The notes under the pieces are model-generated. The model searched no databases. It was not told the DNA's origin and worked only from the letters and a program-made list of their open reading frames with translations. 54,393 nucleotides of DNA from assembly GCA_017495105.1 (NCBI GenBank), contig JAFEIL010000234.1, positions 1 to 54,393 of the forward strand, in the 5' to 3' direction. Positions 33,669 through 42,230 of this stretch are shown here, piece by piece. Each line of letters begins with the position of its first letter. Position 1 is the stretch's first letter. Origin of the DNA: Emticicia sp. (GTDB lineage Bacteria; Bacteroidota; Bacteroidia; Cytophagales; Spirosomataceae). Made by a program: the position numbers and the translations under genes.

Positions 33669-34435
33669 ATTTCATTAATCAAATGATATTCAACAATAGG
33701 ATTAGGAACTCTTTCTTCTTTTTTGAATTTTAAGTTTTGTGTCGGATTTTCAATAGTTAAAAAAGTAGGTAAATCATTCATATTTAAAACCAAAGTAATT
33801 ATATAATCATTTTTATATTCTAATGCTTTATTGTATTCATTTTCAGTCATTCTAAATTTGCCTTTTTTTGCTCGAATTCCCTTAATTTCAGCTAAATATG
33901 AGCTTTCATCAACATTTATTTGAAAATCATAACCATCTCCAAATAATCTTGCATCTTCTAAAATTCCATTTTTAAAGACTCCAATTGAATTATAATTATT
34001 CATGAAATAAAGTTCAGCTTCTAAACCTGTTTCTTGGAGCTTTTTAAATCTTGATTTTACAATGGGTTTGACATCAACAAAAATATCCTTAATTTTATAA
34101 TTCTCTTTCAAAAACATTTTTACAACATTTGAATATCCTTTTACATCTTCATTTCCAAATAGACTATCAATTAAATGTTTTCTATGAATATAAGTATCTC
34201 CTTTTTGCCACCAGCCTTTTCTTTCATTATTTGGAAAAAATGGGTCAAATAAATCCATACGATTTTTGACAGTGCCAACCGTTCGTGCAATATTATTTTC
34301 AACACAATAAGTATAAAAATCTGATTTGGAAGAAAAACCAAATTCTTTGATAAAATCATCATTGAACTTTGAAAGTCCATAACCTATCAAATTTAATATT
34401 TCATAATTCTGATGTTTTAATCCTTGATTCCCCAT
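33662..34435 (-). CDS. DUF3883 (NO VEIN C-terminal) nuclease-like protein
   Basis: 257 residues. The N-terminal half (1 to about 135) includes GYGLSKFNDDFIKEFGFSSK and WWQKGDTYIHRKHLIDSLFG, with no known fold that I recognise. The C-terminal DUF3883 domain (about 140-245) has the layout of a PD-(D/E)XK nuclease: TGLEAELYFMNNY, FGDGYDFQINVDES with the acidic Asp, then YLAEIKGIRAKKGKFRMTEN with Glu-x-Lys, and later LTIENPTQNLKF. DUF3883 proteins are frequent in restriction and phage-defence loci. First gene of the operon that continues to the broken nuclease. Confidence 0.75.
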   Translation of the reverse strand: MGNQGLKHQNYEILNLIGYGLSKFNDDFIKEFGFSSKSDFYTYCVENNIARTVGTVKNRMDLFDPFFPNNERKGWWQKGDTYIHRKHLIDSLFGNEDVKGYSNVVKMFLKENYKIKDIFVDVKPIVKSRFKKLQETGLEAELYFMNNYNSIGVFKNGILEDARLFGDGYDFQINVDESSYLAEIKGIRAKKGKFRMTENEYNKALEYKNDYIITLVLNMNDLPTFLTIENPTQNLKFKKEERVPNPIVEYHLINEIC

Positions 34436-34519
34436 AAATTAAGATGCTATTTTCTTTAGGTAGTGTGTCAGGCGTTCGTTTAAACTATGTTATGGAACTC
34501 AATTACTAGTAAGGCAAAA

Positions 34520-35344
34520 TTATAATTCATCAATTTCACCAATGGAAAGCCCAGTTGCTTCTTTAATTTGAGAAGAAGTTAGGCTCATTTGTTTTAGTTT
34601 TTGGGCAATCTCTATTTTTTCTTTTTTTCTACCATCATCTTCTGCAGTTTTCACTACTTCCTTGACCTCAATATAAGTCAATAAACTTTCTTGATATTGT
34701 TCATATTGTTGTGGAGTCATCTTGGCTAATTCGGCTACTTCAAAGGCTTTTTCAAAAATTGGTTCATCTAATATCTTTGGTATTTCATCAAAACTTTCTA
34801 ATTTCTTTAAAAGGTATATCCACTTATCAAAGTGGGTCTCTAACTCATCCTCTCCTTTATTAAATAATGGCATCTGAATAAACTTGAAATTCAACTTATC
34901 ATAAAATACTTCTCCATCTTGGTCTTTCAAATTTACTGAACGTAAAAACTTCTGACGTTCTTCATTTTCATCATATTGAAAATCTAATATCGCTATCATA
35001 TAAACAGGTGTCAATCGAAAATCCCAATCGCCTTTCTTGGCTTGTTCCCTAATCGGAATGGTTGCATAAAACAACGAACGGTCTTTGAAAAAGTTGACCT
35101 TCGCTTTCTGCATTTCTACTATAAATTTCTCCCCACTTTGAGCTTCACAATGAATATCAAAAATTGCTTTCCGTTCATGTATCATTTCGCCTAGAATCTC
35201 AGGGTTACGGAATTTCAATATTGCGATTTGATGATGTGCCGGCAATAATTGATTCAAAAAATCAATTAATAAGTCTTTATTTGCTTCTTCGCCAAAAAGT
35301 TTTTTGAAGCCAAAGTCCGTATAGGGATTGATATATCGCGACAT
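34520..35344 (-). CDS. Rpn-family recombination-promoting nuclease (PDDEXK_2, transposase-like)
   Basis: 274 residues. MSRYINPYTDFGFKKLFGEE and the nuclease core Asp63 ... Glu77-x-Gln79 (IFDIHCEAQSGEKFIVEMQK) are the marks of the Rpn/TIGR01784 family, which are Ca-stimulated DNases that promote RecA-independent recombination. The C-terminal part holds a helical segment (EDDGRKKEKIEIAQKLKQMS) and a helix-turn-helix-like ending LTSSQIKEATGLSIGEIDEL. Often multicopy and mobile. No terminal repeats were found around it. Confidence 0.87.
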   Translation of the reverse strand: MSRYINPYTDFGFKKLFGEEANKDLLIDFLNQLLPAHHQIAILKFRNPEILGEMIHERKAIFDIHCEAQSGEKFIVEMQKAKVNFFKDRSLFYATIPIREQAKKGDWDFRLTPVYMIAILDFQYDENEERQKFLRSVNLKDQDGEVFYDKLNFKFIQMPLFNKGEDELETHFDKWIYLLKKLESFDEIPKILDEPIFEKAFEVAELAKMTPQQYEQYQESLLTYIEVKEVVKTAEDDGRKKEKIEIAQKLKQMSLTSSQIKEATGLSIGEIDEL

Positions 35345-35458
35345 AAAATCTGTATTTTTAATGCAATTTACATCTTTTTCTTAATTCATGTCTTGTGTTA
35401 AAATAGGTTTAGACAAAAAATATGCAAATAAATGTCTGTCTCGACCTAAAAAAACTTT

Positions 35459-36514
35459 TCATCTCCCAAATCTCAGACCAACGGTCGTAATATTCTGGGT
35501 GGCTGAGCTTCGTTCTAAATTATTCAAGAAAACATTTTTTATATCAGCTTCCACAAAAAGATTCACCACACCATAGCCCATATTCAGAATGATTCCGTAG
35601 CGATATGGATTCTCTGGGTTTTTGATGCTCACTTTTGTTTCTTGCCGATTGAGGGCTTTTATTTCGGCGTAGTTTCTGCTGCCTCTGAGCAACATTCCAA
35701 TATAAGCACCAATGCCAAAATTGAATGTTTTTTGATTGTTTTGTCCGTAGAAATTGATGGTTGGAATTATCTTAAAATCAGCATAAAACAGCGATTGGTT
35801 GTTAGTATAAGGCGTTATTTCCTTAGGTAAAGTGGTGGTGTTTAGGCGGTCAACTGTGTAATAATTATCGCCATTGCGGGCTGGTTTGAAAACCGCCACG
35901 GTATCATATTTTGTATTATCAAGGCTATTGAGGCGTAGCAAATAAGCATTGCGTTTGGTGCTGATACTCCGTAAATGATACCAACTTACATTAAAACCGT
36001 AGCGTAGTACAATTTCTTTATGGCCAGTACGAATAAAACTTTCTTGACGCATCAAAGCCACGCTCAAACTCGGTGAAGTAAGGAAGTTTTGACGGAAAAT
36101 TTGCTCCGACATCTTAAATGGATTGTACGTAACGGTGTTGCCCGATAGATAATTAGCGGAGTTTAGTCCCACCGAAAGATTAATGTAGGTATTACGTTTG
36201 AGGCGTTGCCACGAAGTCATGCCTTCCAGTTGTCGTTGAGTAGTCATTTCTTTGGTGTAGCTATTTCCTTCATAGTCTTGTCGGAAACTTCGGCGAACGT
36301 TTGATGGCATTTCGTCCAAATCTTGGTTCATCTGCACCACAATTCTATTCAAATCGTATTTTTCGAGAGCTTTAAGGTCTTCTTTGGTTTGTCCCCAAAG
36401 CACAATTCGTTTGCGTTTACCAATATTTACCACTATTGAGTCAATATCGGTCGTTTCTTTAGCAAAAGCGAGCGTTGCAAAGCACAGAAATATAATTATA
36501 AACAGTTTATTCAT
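35459..36514 (-). CDS. Outer-membrane beta-barrel-like protein of an ECF sigma locus
   Basis: 351 residues. A signal peptide ends near AFA (residues 16-18). The N-terminal part (IDSIVVNIGKRKRIVLWGQT) is followed by a region with amphipathic beta strands and a C-terminal VNLFVEADIKNVFLNNL... TVGLRFGR ending in Arg rather than an aromatic residue. No named family, but its position downstream of sigma and anti-sigma-like genes on the same strand suggests the envelope output or sensor of that module. The 299-bp gap between it and the anti-sigma gene holds a large palindrome. Confidence 0.65.
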   Translation of the reverse strand: MNKLFIIIFLCFATLAFAKETTDIDSIVVNIGKRKRIVLWGQTKEDLKALEKYDLNRIVVQMNQDLDEMPSNVRRSFRQDYEGNSYTKEMTTQRQLEGMTSWQRLKRNTYINLSVGLNSANYLSGNTVTYNPFKMSEQIFRQNFLTSPSLSVALMRQESFIRTGHKEIVLRYGFNVSWYHLRSISTKRNAYLLRLNSLDNTKYDTVAVFKPARNGDNYYTVDRLNTTTLPKEITPYTNNQSLFYADFKIIPTINFYGQNNQKTFNFGIGAYIGMLLRGSRNYAEIKALNRQETKVSIKNPENPYRYGIILNMGYGVVNLFVEADIKNVFLNNLERSSATQNITTVGLRFGR

Positions 36515-36573
36515 TTAGAAGTGGGAGAGTTTTTATTTTAAACAACTTTCCAGTTAAAATCAGTATTCTGTGA

Positions 36574-36767
36574 AATTTCCCCTCCTTTTGAAGGAGGGGT
36601 GACCGACGCTCGGTGGCAAAAATTCTGACAAAGTCGAATTTTGACGGGGACGCCCAGTCGGGGTGGTTTGTTCCAAATCTGTATATTTTTCAGCATTTAT
36701 CGGCCTTTTCAACCACCCCCGCCGACTGCCGTCAGGCGACCCCTCCTTGAAAAAAGGAGGGGAAATT
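36574..36767. repeat. 194-bp composite palindromic element
   Basis: Left end AATTTCCCCTCCTTTTGAAG then GAGGGG; right end is the near-complement (CCCCTCCTTGAAAAAAGGAG then GGGAAATT). Each end is itself a hairpin. Inner arms GGGACGCCCAGTCGGGGTGG and CCACCCCCGCCGACTGCCG also pair. It is GC-rich in an AT-rich surrounding, lies between two genes of the ECF operon, and has the look of a MITE/REP-type element without coding capacity. Confidence 0.8.
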
Positions 36768-36813
36768 AGTTTATTATTTTGAAAAGTTATCTATTACGGA
36801 AGAAGTTCGTCTA

Positions 36814-37605
36814 TTATCTATTTGTCGAGTCAACGGATATTGTTTCATTCTTGAAACTTTCCTTTACAAACGCCCAAACTTTATTGGGTTTGTTATTGAT
36901 AGAAGGCAATTCTTCGGCTGGTTCAGATCCTTTTTTGCCAATTTTTCTGCCTAAACGAGCAACTAAACCATTCTTTTTCTCTTTTCGTGGAGCCTCATTA
37001 TTCTCTTCTTCGTCGTCAGGGATTTCCAAAATCGCTACACGCTCACGGCGTTGTGGAGTAACTCGTTTTTCAACAAATCCTTGATATGGCACAAATCTAT
37101 AATTATCATTCGCAGGAGTTTGTTGATTATTCAAAACTTCGCTTTCATTTGTTGAAACATTGTTTTGTGTTTCATTAACCGCTACGACGGGCTCGACTAT
37201 CATCAAATTTTCTTTGATGGGGATTTTTTCAAGTTGTTGCGTTGTTTGTTCTTTGCTTGTCTCCATAACTTTCACCACCTTATTTTTGTGGTTGTCGTTA
37301 TTGGCCATTAGTTGTGTAGATTTGGTAGTTGGATGTAAGGTTGGTTCTATCGAAATCGTAGAATTTGGGCTATTAATTGGTTGATTACTAGTTGCTATAT
37401 CTGTTTTTTGATTATAAAAATACATGCCTAAGCCGCCCAGCAAAATTACGCTTGCTGCCGCAGCCTGCCACCAAACTAAAGGCTTTTTACGCTTCGTTTG
37501 CTTTTGTTCAATCCGTAGCCAAATCTCATTTTTGTTCCAGTCGGATTCAAAATTAGTTTGGTCAACTTTTTCTTGAATTTTCTTATAAAACTCCTCTGTT
37601 TGCAT
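36814..37605 (-). CDS. Single-pass anti-sigma-like membrane protein
   Basis: 263 residues. The N-terminal cytoplasmic part of about 42 residues (EEFYKKIQEKVDQTNFESDW) is followed by one membrane span (about 45-64, VWWQAAAASVILLGGLGMYF), a long Asn/Thr/Gln-rich periplasmic stretch, and a basic region (RVTPQRRERVAIL, RKEKKNGLVARLGRKIGKKG). Its start overlaps the sigma factor gene by 23 bp. The role as anti-sigma factor is inferred from topology and context; no zinc-binding motif is visible. Confidence 0.68.
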   Translation of the reverse strand: MQTEEFYKKIQEKVDQTNFESDWNKNEIWLRIEQKQTKRKKPLVWWQAAAASVILLGGLGMYFYNQKTDIATSNQPINSPNSTISIEPTLHPTTKSTQLMANNDNHKNKVVKVMETSKEQTTQQLEKIPIKENLMIVEPVVAVNETQNNVSTNESEVLNNQQTPANDNYRFVPYQGFVEKRVTPQRRERVAILEIPDDEEENNEAPRKEKKNGLVARLGRKIGKKGSEPAEELPSINNKPNKVWAFVKESFKNETISVDSTNR

Positions 37606-38137
37606 GACTATTATTCATTAATAGAATTTTCTTCTGTAATAATTTTCGAGCGTGGTTTAGCTGCGATTTTGATGTGCCCTCGTTGATGTGTAGCTGTTCG
37701 GCAATTTCTTTGTGCGAATATCCCTCAATAGCAAAAAGGTTAAAAACCGTGCGATAACCGTCGGGTAGCTCGGCGATGAGTTTGTAAATTTCATCGCTCG
37801 AAATCGAATCCAAGATATTATTATCAACTGGTATCTCGATGGCTTCGCTTTCGGGCATCAGATTAAAATTTGCCTGTTTGCGGAGTAGCATCAACGACTC
37901 GTTAATCACAATTCTTTTCATCCAAGCTTCAAACGACCGCAAATTATCAAACCTGAAATTGACTGCTCCTTCAAAAATTTTGAGGAACGAATCAACCACC
38001 AAATCTTCGGCCGTCATGCGGTCACGTACATAACGATAAGCCACCCTATACAAAAAGCTTCCGTAATGCTCAAAAACATTCTTTTGGGCAATGGGGTTTT
38101 TGCTACGTAAGCTTTCGATAATCGAGGTTGCAATCAA
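37583..38137 (-). CDS. ECF RNA polymerase sigma factor (minus-strand module)
   Basis: 184 residues. Sigma region 2 is at about 20-90 (VFEHYGSFLYRVAYRYVRDR, AEDLVVDSFLKIFEG, FEAWMKRIVINESLMLLRKQ) and region 4 at about 118-170 (LIAELPDGYRTVFNLFAIEG, HKEIAEQLHINEGTSKSQLN). It directs polymerase to alternative promoters. Followed with overlap by the anti-sigma-like gene. Confidence 0.88.
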   Translation of the reverse strand: MIATSIIESLRSKNPIAQKNVFEHYGSFLYRVAYRYVRDRMTAEDLVVDSFLKIFEGAVNFRFDNLRSFEAWMKRIVINESLMLLRKQANFNLMPESEAIEIPVDNNILDSISSDEIYKLIAELPDGYRTVFNLFAIEGYSHKEIAEQLHINEGTSKSQLNHARKLLQKKILLMNNSHANRGVL

Positions 38138-38329
38138 GTGGTTTGGTAATAGACGTTTATTATGATGTAAATGCAGAAAATGCCTTTAAAGTTGTATGAA
38201 GGTAAAAATATTTTTTCGTTCTTAACTATTTGGCTGTAAGTATTTTCAAAGTTTTTAGGAGTGAAAAACGGTTGTTTTACGGTTTACAGTAAATTTATTA
38301 TAAAAAACTACTAAAATAATTGAAGACTT

Positions 38330-38360
38330 TTTGTTTTTTCGATTGAAATCTCTAATTTTG
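38330..38360 (+). promoter_or_regulatory. Bacteroidota promoter of rpmE2
   Basis: TTTG (38330-38333), exactly 19 bp, then TAATTTTG (38353-38360). A perfect fit to the phylum consensus, giving a leader of about 38-40 nt before ATG 38405. Confidence 0.75.
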
Positions 38361-38404
38361 CAGTCCGTTTTAGAATAGTAATAGGAATTTCAATAAATAA
38401 AGTA

Positions 38405-38650
38405 ATGAAAAAAGATATTCATCCAAATTATAGACCAGTTGTATTCTGGGATTTGTCAACAGGTTTCAAATTTATGACAAAATCATGTGCCAATACCAAA
38501 GAAAGTATCGTTTGGGAAGATGGTAACACATATCCAGTTTACAAAGTGGAGGTTAGCTCTGACTCGCACCCATTTTATACTGGTAAAAACGTATTGCTTG
38601 ATACAGCAGGTCGTGTTGATAAATTTAACAGACGTTACGGCAAGAAATAA
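38405..38650 (+). CDS. rpmE2: 50S ribosomal protein L31 type B
   Basis: 81 residues. [20 protein letters not shown], then [20 protein letters not shown] and [11 protein letters not shown], is the zinc-free type B L31. It bridges the ribosomal subunits. Type B genes are often induced under zinc shortage in organisms with two L31 genes; the first Cys pair of type A is absent. Flanked by a strong promoter and a strong terminator, so monocistronic. Confidence 0.95.
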   Translation: MKKDIHPNYRPVVFWDLSTGFKFMTKSCANTKESIVWEDGNTYPVYKVEVSSDSHPFYTGKNVLLDTAGRVDKFNRRYGKK

Positions 38651-38668
38651 TTTTCTTCGGTATCAGAT

Positions 38669-38706
38669 AAAAAGCCTTTCAAAGTTTATTTTTGAAAGGC
38701 TTTTTT
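38669..38706 (+). terminator. Terminator after rpmE2
   Basis: AAAGCCTTTCAAA (38671-38683) and TTTGAAAGGCTTT (38691-38703) form a perfect 13-bp stem followed by more T. Confidence 0.88.
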
Positions 38707-38729
38707 GTTTTATAATTTTCTAAATTGTG

Positions 38730-39611
38730 TTATTTCTTCTTCAAAAACGGATGCAGCACGACTGATAGTAAAATCAAAGCACCGCCGATATAAAAACCAG
38801 AAGTCATTTTTTCGCTTTCGCCAAAGATAAAATAGGCCATAATGATGCCATAAATAGGCTCCATATTGATAGAAAGATTGAGCGTAAATGCTGAGATTTT
38901 TTTGAGTAAGTGCATCATTTCAATATACGGATAAACCGTACAAACCAAACCCAAAATTCCAACCCAAAGCCAATCGTAGTGGGTTGGTGTAAGTTGAAAA
39001 TGCTCATTGGGCAAGGCAAGAATAATAATCGGAATGTAAATCCACATGGCTCCAAATGCTCCGACCATTTCGTAGAAAGTAACGATTTGAGCATCGTGTT
39101 TTTGGGCAAATTGTGCATTTATTACCGAAAAAATGGTTGCCAATAAAGCACCAACCAAACCAATCAGAATACCTATAATATATTTCCCTTCAAAAGTAAA
39201 GACAAAATACATTCCCAAAACCACCAAAATTCCTAGAAATACCTCAACCCAACTGATTTTGGTTTTTCGTACAATTGGCTCAAAGATACTCGTAAAAAAT
39301 GAAGTCGTAGAAAAAGTAACCAAACTAACCGCAACTGTAGAAGCACGAGCCGAACCAAAAAAACATATCCAATGAAATGACATGATTGCTCCAACGCCCA
39401 ATAAGGGCATTGCCTGTTTCAACGAAACTTTCAGACTTTTTTTCTGAAATTGAGCTACAATCCACATACCAGATGCAGCTAGCAATGTGCGGTAAAAAAC
39501 TACTCCCAGCGAAGATACCTCAGTCAGCCGACCCAAAATGGCCGTAAAACCAAGTATAATGACAATGAAATGTAGTTTTAGATAATCTTTCGGTAGAGGT
39601 TTTGAATCCAT
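38730..39611 (-). CDS. EamA/DMT-family transporter
   Basis: 293 residues with about ten membrane segments in two EamA halves (for example LKLHFIVIILGFTAILGRLT and VGILGLVCTVYPYIEMMHLL). The drug/metabolite transporter superfamily exports small metabolites; the substrate is unknown. I chose ATG 39611; the open frame to 39665 adds non-family residues. It converges with rpmE2. Confidence 0.85.
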   Translation of the reverse strand: MDSKPLPKDYLKLHFIVIILGFTAILGRLTEVSSLGVVFYRTLLAASGMWIVAQFQKKSLKVSLKQAMPLLGVGAIMSFHWICFFGSARASTVAVSLVTFSTTSFFTSIFEPIVRKTKISWVEVFLGILVVLGMYFVFTFEGKYIIGILIGLVGALLATIFSVINAQFAQKHDAQIVTFYEMVGAFGAMWIYIPIIILALPNEHFQLTPTHYDWLWVGILGLVCTVYPYIEMMHLLKKISAFTLNLSINMEPIYGIIMAYFIFGESEKMTSGFYIGGALILLSVVLHPFLKKK

Positions 39612-39723
39612 GAAGTGTTTTTTTACAATAAGAATTAAATAATCTTGAAACCAAACGTGCCACATTGTTGAAATGTAGCACGTTTTGATGAATTTTACTC
39701 AATTATTCCTTTTATGGTGTCGA

Positions 39724-40446
39724 TTATACCATTAATTCGACTTCCTCTAATTTTTTTTTTCGACGTTCCTCACGTCTTAATAAGATTCTTTGCTTAAATC
39801 TCATCCAGCGTTCATAAAGTGGTAATTCTTCCAAGAAATTCCAAGTTTCATCTTTTTTGCCTGCTTCTTCTTTCTTTTTAGCTTCAACTGGGTCGAAGAG
39901 CATTCCAGTACACAAACAATGCTTGCGGTTGGTGCGAGTAAGTACATCGTAGTTTACGCAACTTGAACAGCCTTTCCAGAACGCATCATCGGCAGGTAGC
40001 TCGCTGAAAGTTGTTGGTTCATAACCCAAATCAGAGTTGATTTTCATTACGGCCAAACTTGTAGTTAAACCAATGATTTTTGCATCGGGGTATTTCTTTC
40101 GAGATAACTCAAATGCTTTTTGCTTGATTCGGGTAGCGATTCCACTTTTGCGGTATTCAGGATGCACGATTAGACCTGAATTTGCTACAAATTTGCCATG
40201 TTCCCATGTTTCAATGTAACAAAATCCCATCCAATCGCCTTCACGGGTAAGTGCGATGATGGCTTTGCCTTCACGCATTTTTTCTCTTAGATAATCAGGC
40301 GAACGTTTGGCAATACCTGTGCCACGTGCTTTGGCACTTTCTGCCATTTCATCACAAATAGTTTCGGCCAAATGGTAGTGGCTTTCATTGGCTACTTGCA
40401 CAATATATAAATCTTCGGATGTGAGTGCTATGTTATTCATCGTCAT
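39724..40446 (-). CDS. GNAT N-acetyltransferase with C-terminal Cys cluster
   Basis: 240 residues. The acetyl-CoA-binding part VHPEYRKSGIATRIKQKAFE (about 98-117) lies in a GNAT fold. After it comes a distinctive Cys-rich stretch FWKGCSSCVNYDVLTRTNRK then HCLCTGMLFDP (about 155-185) that could bind a metal, and a basic helical tail (LLRREERRKKKLEEVELMV). This architecture is familiar to me from Bacteroidota acetyltransferases near arginine biosynthesis genes, but argG is not in the window. Two nearby ATG codons (40446, 40440) are both possible starts. Confidence 0.8.
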   Translation of the reverse strand: MTMNNIALTSEDLYIVQVANESHYHLAETICDEMAESAKARGTGIAKRSPDYLREKMREGKAIIALTREGDWMGFCYIETWEHGKFVANSGLIVHPEYRKSGIATRIKQKAFELSRKKYPDAKIIGLTTSLAVMKINSDLGYEPTTFSELPADDAFWKGCSSCVNYDVLTRTNRKHCLCTGMLFDPVEAKKKEEAGKKDETWNFLEELPLYERWMRFKQRILLRREERRKKKLEEVELMV

Positions 40447-40878
40447 TTATTGGGCTTTCCCTCAAACGGAGACGCTGTATCCTAAATGGTTTTAAATGAA
40501 AAAATAAGAAATAGGGAGAGATGACATTTTGCAAGAGAAGCAAAACTATTACTGTCTGATATTGATATGTCGAAATAGTCTAACTGGCATTATGGGAATC
40601 GGACAGCCGATGCGTCGAACCGCCTAAGCGGATGAAAGTGCATATTATTAAAAATAGGATACAAATATGTTAGGTTTCGGAATAATATCCAAAGAATCAC
40701 CCTAATATTTTTATTTGCATCTGAATAACGAAGGGCTTTTATTTTTAGTTCGTTGATAAGAAATAAATTAGCAGTCAGCTATTAGCTATCGAAACTATAT
40801 TATTTACTTAAAAAAAGCAGATAACCGATTGCCGACAGCCGAAGTTTAAATAACTTTGAACAAAAAATAAATTATTCT
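40447..40878. other. 432-bp gap between divergent genes
   Basis: It holds a small GC-rich island at about 40600-40635 (GGACAGCCGATGCGTCGAAC, then CCGCCTAAGCGG, a hairpin) that contrasts with its AT-rich flanks. On the minus strand it would lie in the acetyltransferase leader. No ORF, tRNA or known riboswitch was recognised. Confidence 0.5.
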
Positions 40879-41505
40879 TTGAATACTCGACTCGCTAATT
40901 TTCTTTCGGTGGCTTTGCATCCTTTGTTGATGCCTACAATTTTATTTTTATTGCTTTTGTTTATTGCACCAACTCCATTGGGAGCCGAACCGCTCGAATT
41001 GCTTATGAAGTTGGCAGTAGCTGGTTTTGTGTTTATCTATACTTTTGCCATACCAGCCTATTTTGTATATTTAATGAAACGTTGGGGCTTGATTAGCAGC
41101 CTAAAACTCGAAAATCTGAAGGACCGTCGATTACCGTATTTTGTTACTGCTATTATTTATACGGTTTTAGGTTACTTTTTGTATTCCAAAAATTCAATGC
41201 TTTTTCCGTGTGGATTTATTTTGTGGAGCATTGCGGCCGTTATTTTATGTGTAGGAATTATCAGTCTTTGGTGGCAAATTTCGGCTCATGCGGCTGGAGT
41301 TGGTGGTATGATTGGAGCTTTAGCTGGAATTTTGGTGCAGTTAGGCGAGCAAAATCTATTTTTTCCTTTACTCTTCTTGGTTATTTTATCTGGGTACGTC
41401 ATTTCAGCACGTTTGGCTCTCAATGCTCATACACCTGCACAAGTTGGTGCTGGGTTTTTACTCGGTTTGGGGCTAAGTTTAGCTTCCATTTTTGTTTTGT
41501 TTTAA
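40879..41505 (+). CDS. PAP2-like integral membrane protein
   Basis: 208 residues with about six membrane segments. The C-terminal half has WWQISAHAAGVGGMIGALAG and SARLALNAHTPAQVGAGFLL, resembling the His-containing motifs of PAP2 phosphatases in a reduced form. PAP2 enzymes dephosphorylate lipid or isoprenoid phosphates; activity is uncertain because the KxxxxxxRP motif is not seen. The start is TTG at 40879, preceding LHPLLMPTILFLLLLF; no in-frame ATG fits better. Confidence 0.65.
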   Translation: MNTRLANFLSVALHPLLMPTILFLLLLFIAPTPLGAEPLELLMKLAVAGFVFIYTFAIPAYFVYLMKRWGLISSLKLENLKDRRLPYFVTAIIYTVLGYFLYSKNSMLFPCGFILWSIAAVILCVGIISLWWQISAHAAGVGGMIGALAGILVQLGEQNLFFPLLFLVILSGYVISARLALNAHTPAQVGAGFLLGLGLSLASIFVLF

Positions 41506-41585
41506 CGTTTTTTACAGAATATCATTTGTCATAGTTTAACAATTTAGAAAATTGTTTCACGTTTCATGCAACATTTTATTTTTAG

Positions 41586-42191
41586 TTGCGTCATTTGACT
41601 GTAACCATAAAACACGGCACTTTTCTGACGAACACTATTTTCATTGACAAGCACTTCGACTTGGTCGAGCGATGCAAGCGTGGCGAGAGTAAAGCACAGT
41701 ATGAACTGTATAAGCATTACTCAAAAGCCATGTTTAGTATCTGTATGCGAATACTCAACCACGTAGGAGAGGCCGAAGATGTTTTGCAAGAATCGTTTAT
41801 TGATGCTTTTGCCAAAATCAAAGATTTTCGCCAAGAATCTACGTTTGGGATATGGTTGAAACAAATAGTAGTTAACAAGGCCATGAATCAGATTAGGTCA
41901 AGAAAAGTACAGTTCGTGGATATTGACGAATTTGATGGCGACGAACAAGACATCGCTGATTTGCAGTCGAATCATTATAATGAAGAAGAAGTGAAATTTC
42001 AGGTTGAGCGAATCAAACTAGGGATGGGGCAATTACCCGAAGGTTTTAGAGTAGTGCTATCATTGTATTTGTTTGAAGGCTATGACCACATAGAAATCGG
42101 TAAAATTTTGGGTATCAACGAATCTACTTCTCGCACGCAATACATGCGAGCAAAGAAGAGGCTGTTGGAGATAATTACCCCCAGCTACTAA
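41586..42191 (+). CDS. ECF RNA polymerase sigma factor (plus-strand module)
   Basis: 201 residues from a TTG at 41586; the sigma domain proper begins near residue 25 (LVERCKRGESKAQYELYKHY), so the first residues may be leader. Region 2: MFSICMRILNHVGEAEDVLQ and FGIWLKQIVVNKAMNQIRSR. Region 4: LPEGFRVVLSLYLFEGYDHI and EIGKILGINESTSRTQYMRA. It heads an operon with an anti-sigma-like gene (39 bp downstream) and a DUF4097-like gene. Confidence 0.87.
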   Translation: MRHLTVTIKHGTFLTNTIFIDKHFDLVERCKRGESKAQYELYKHYSKAMFSICMRILNHVGEAEDVLQESFIDAFAKIKDFRQESTFGIWLKQIVVNKAMNQIRSRKVQFVDIDEFDGDEQDIADLQSNHYNEEEVKFQVERIKLGMGQLPEGFRVVLSLYLFEGYDHIEIGKILGINESTSRTQYMRAKKRLLEIITPSY

Positions 42192-42230
42192 AGAGAAATA
42201 AAAGGTAACGGGGTTTGAATAAATGGAATT

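Noticed and set aside
36574-36767. Insertion sequence
   Set aside because: No transposase reading frame fits in 194 bp; it can only be a non-autonomous or REP-like element.
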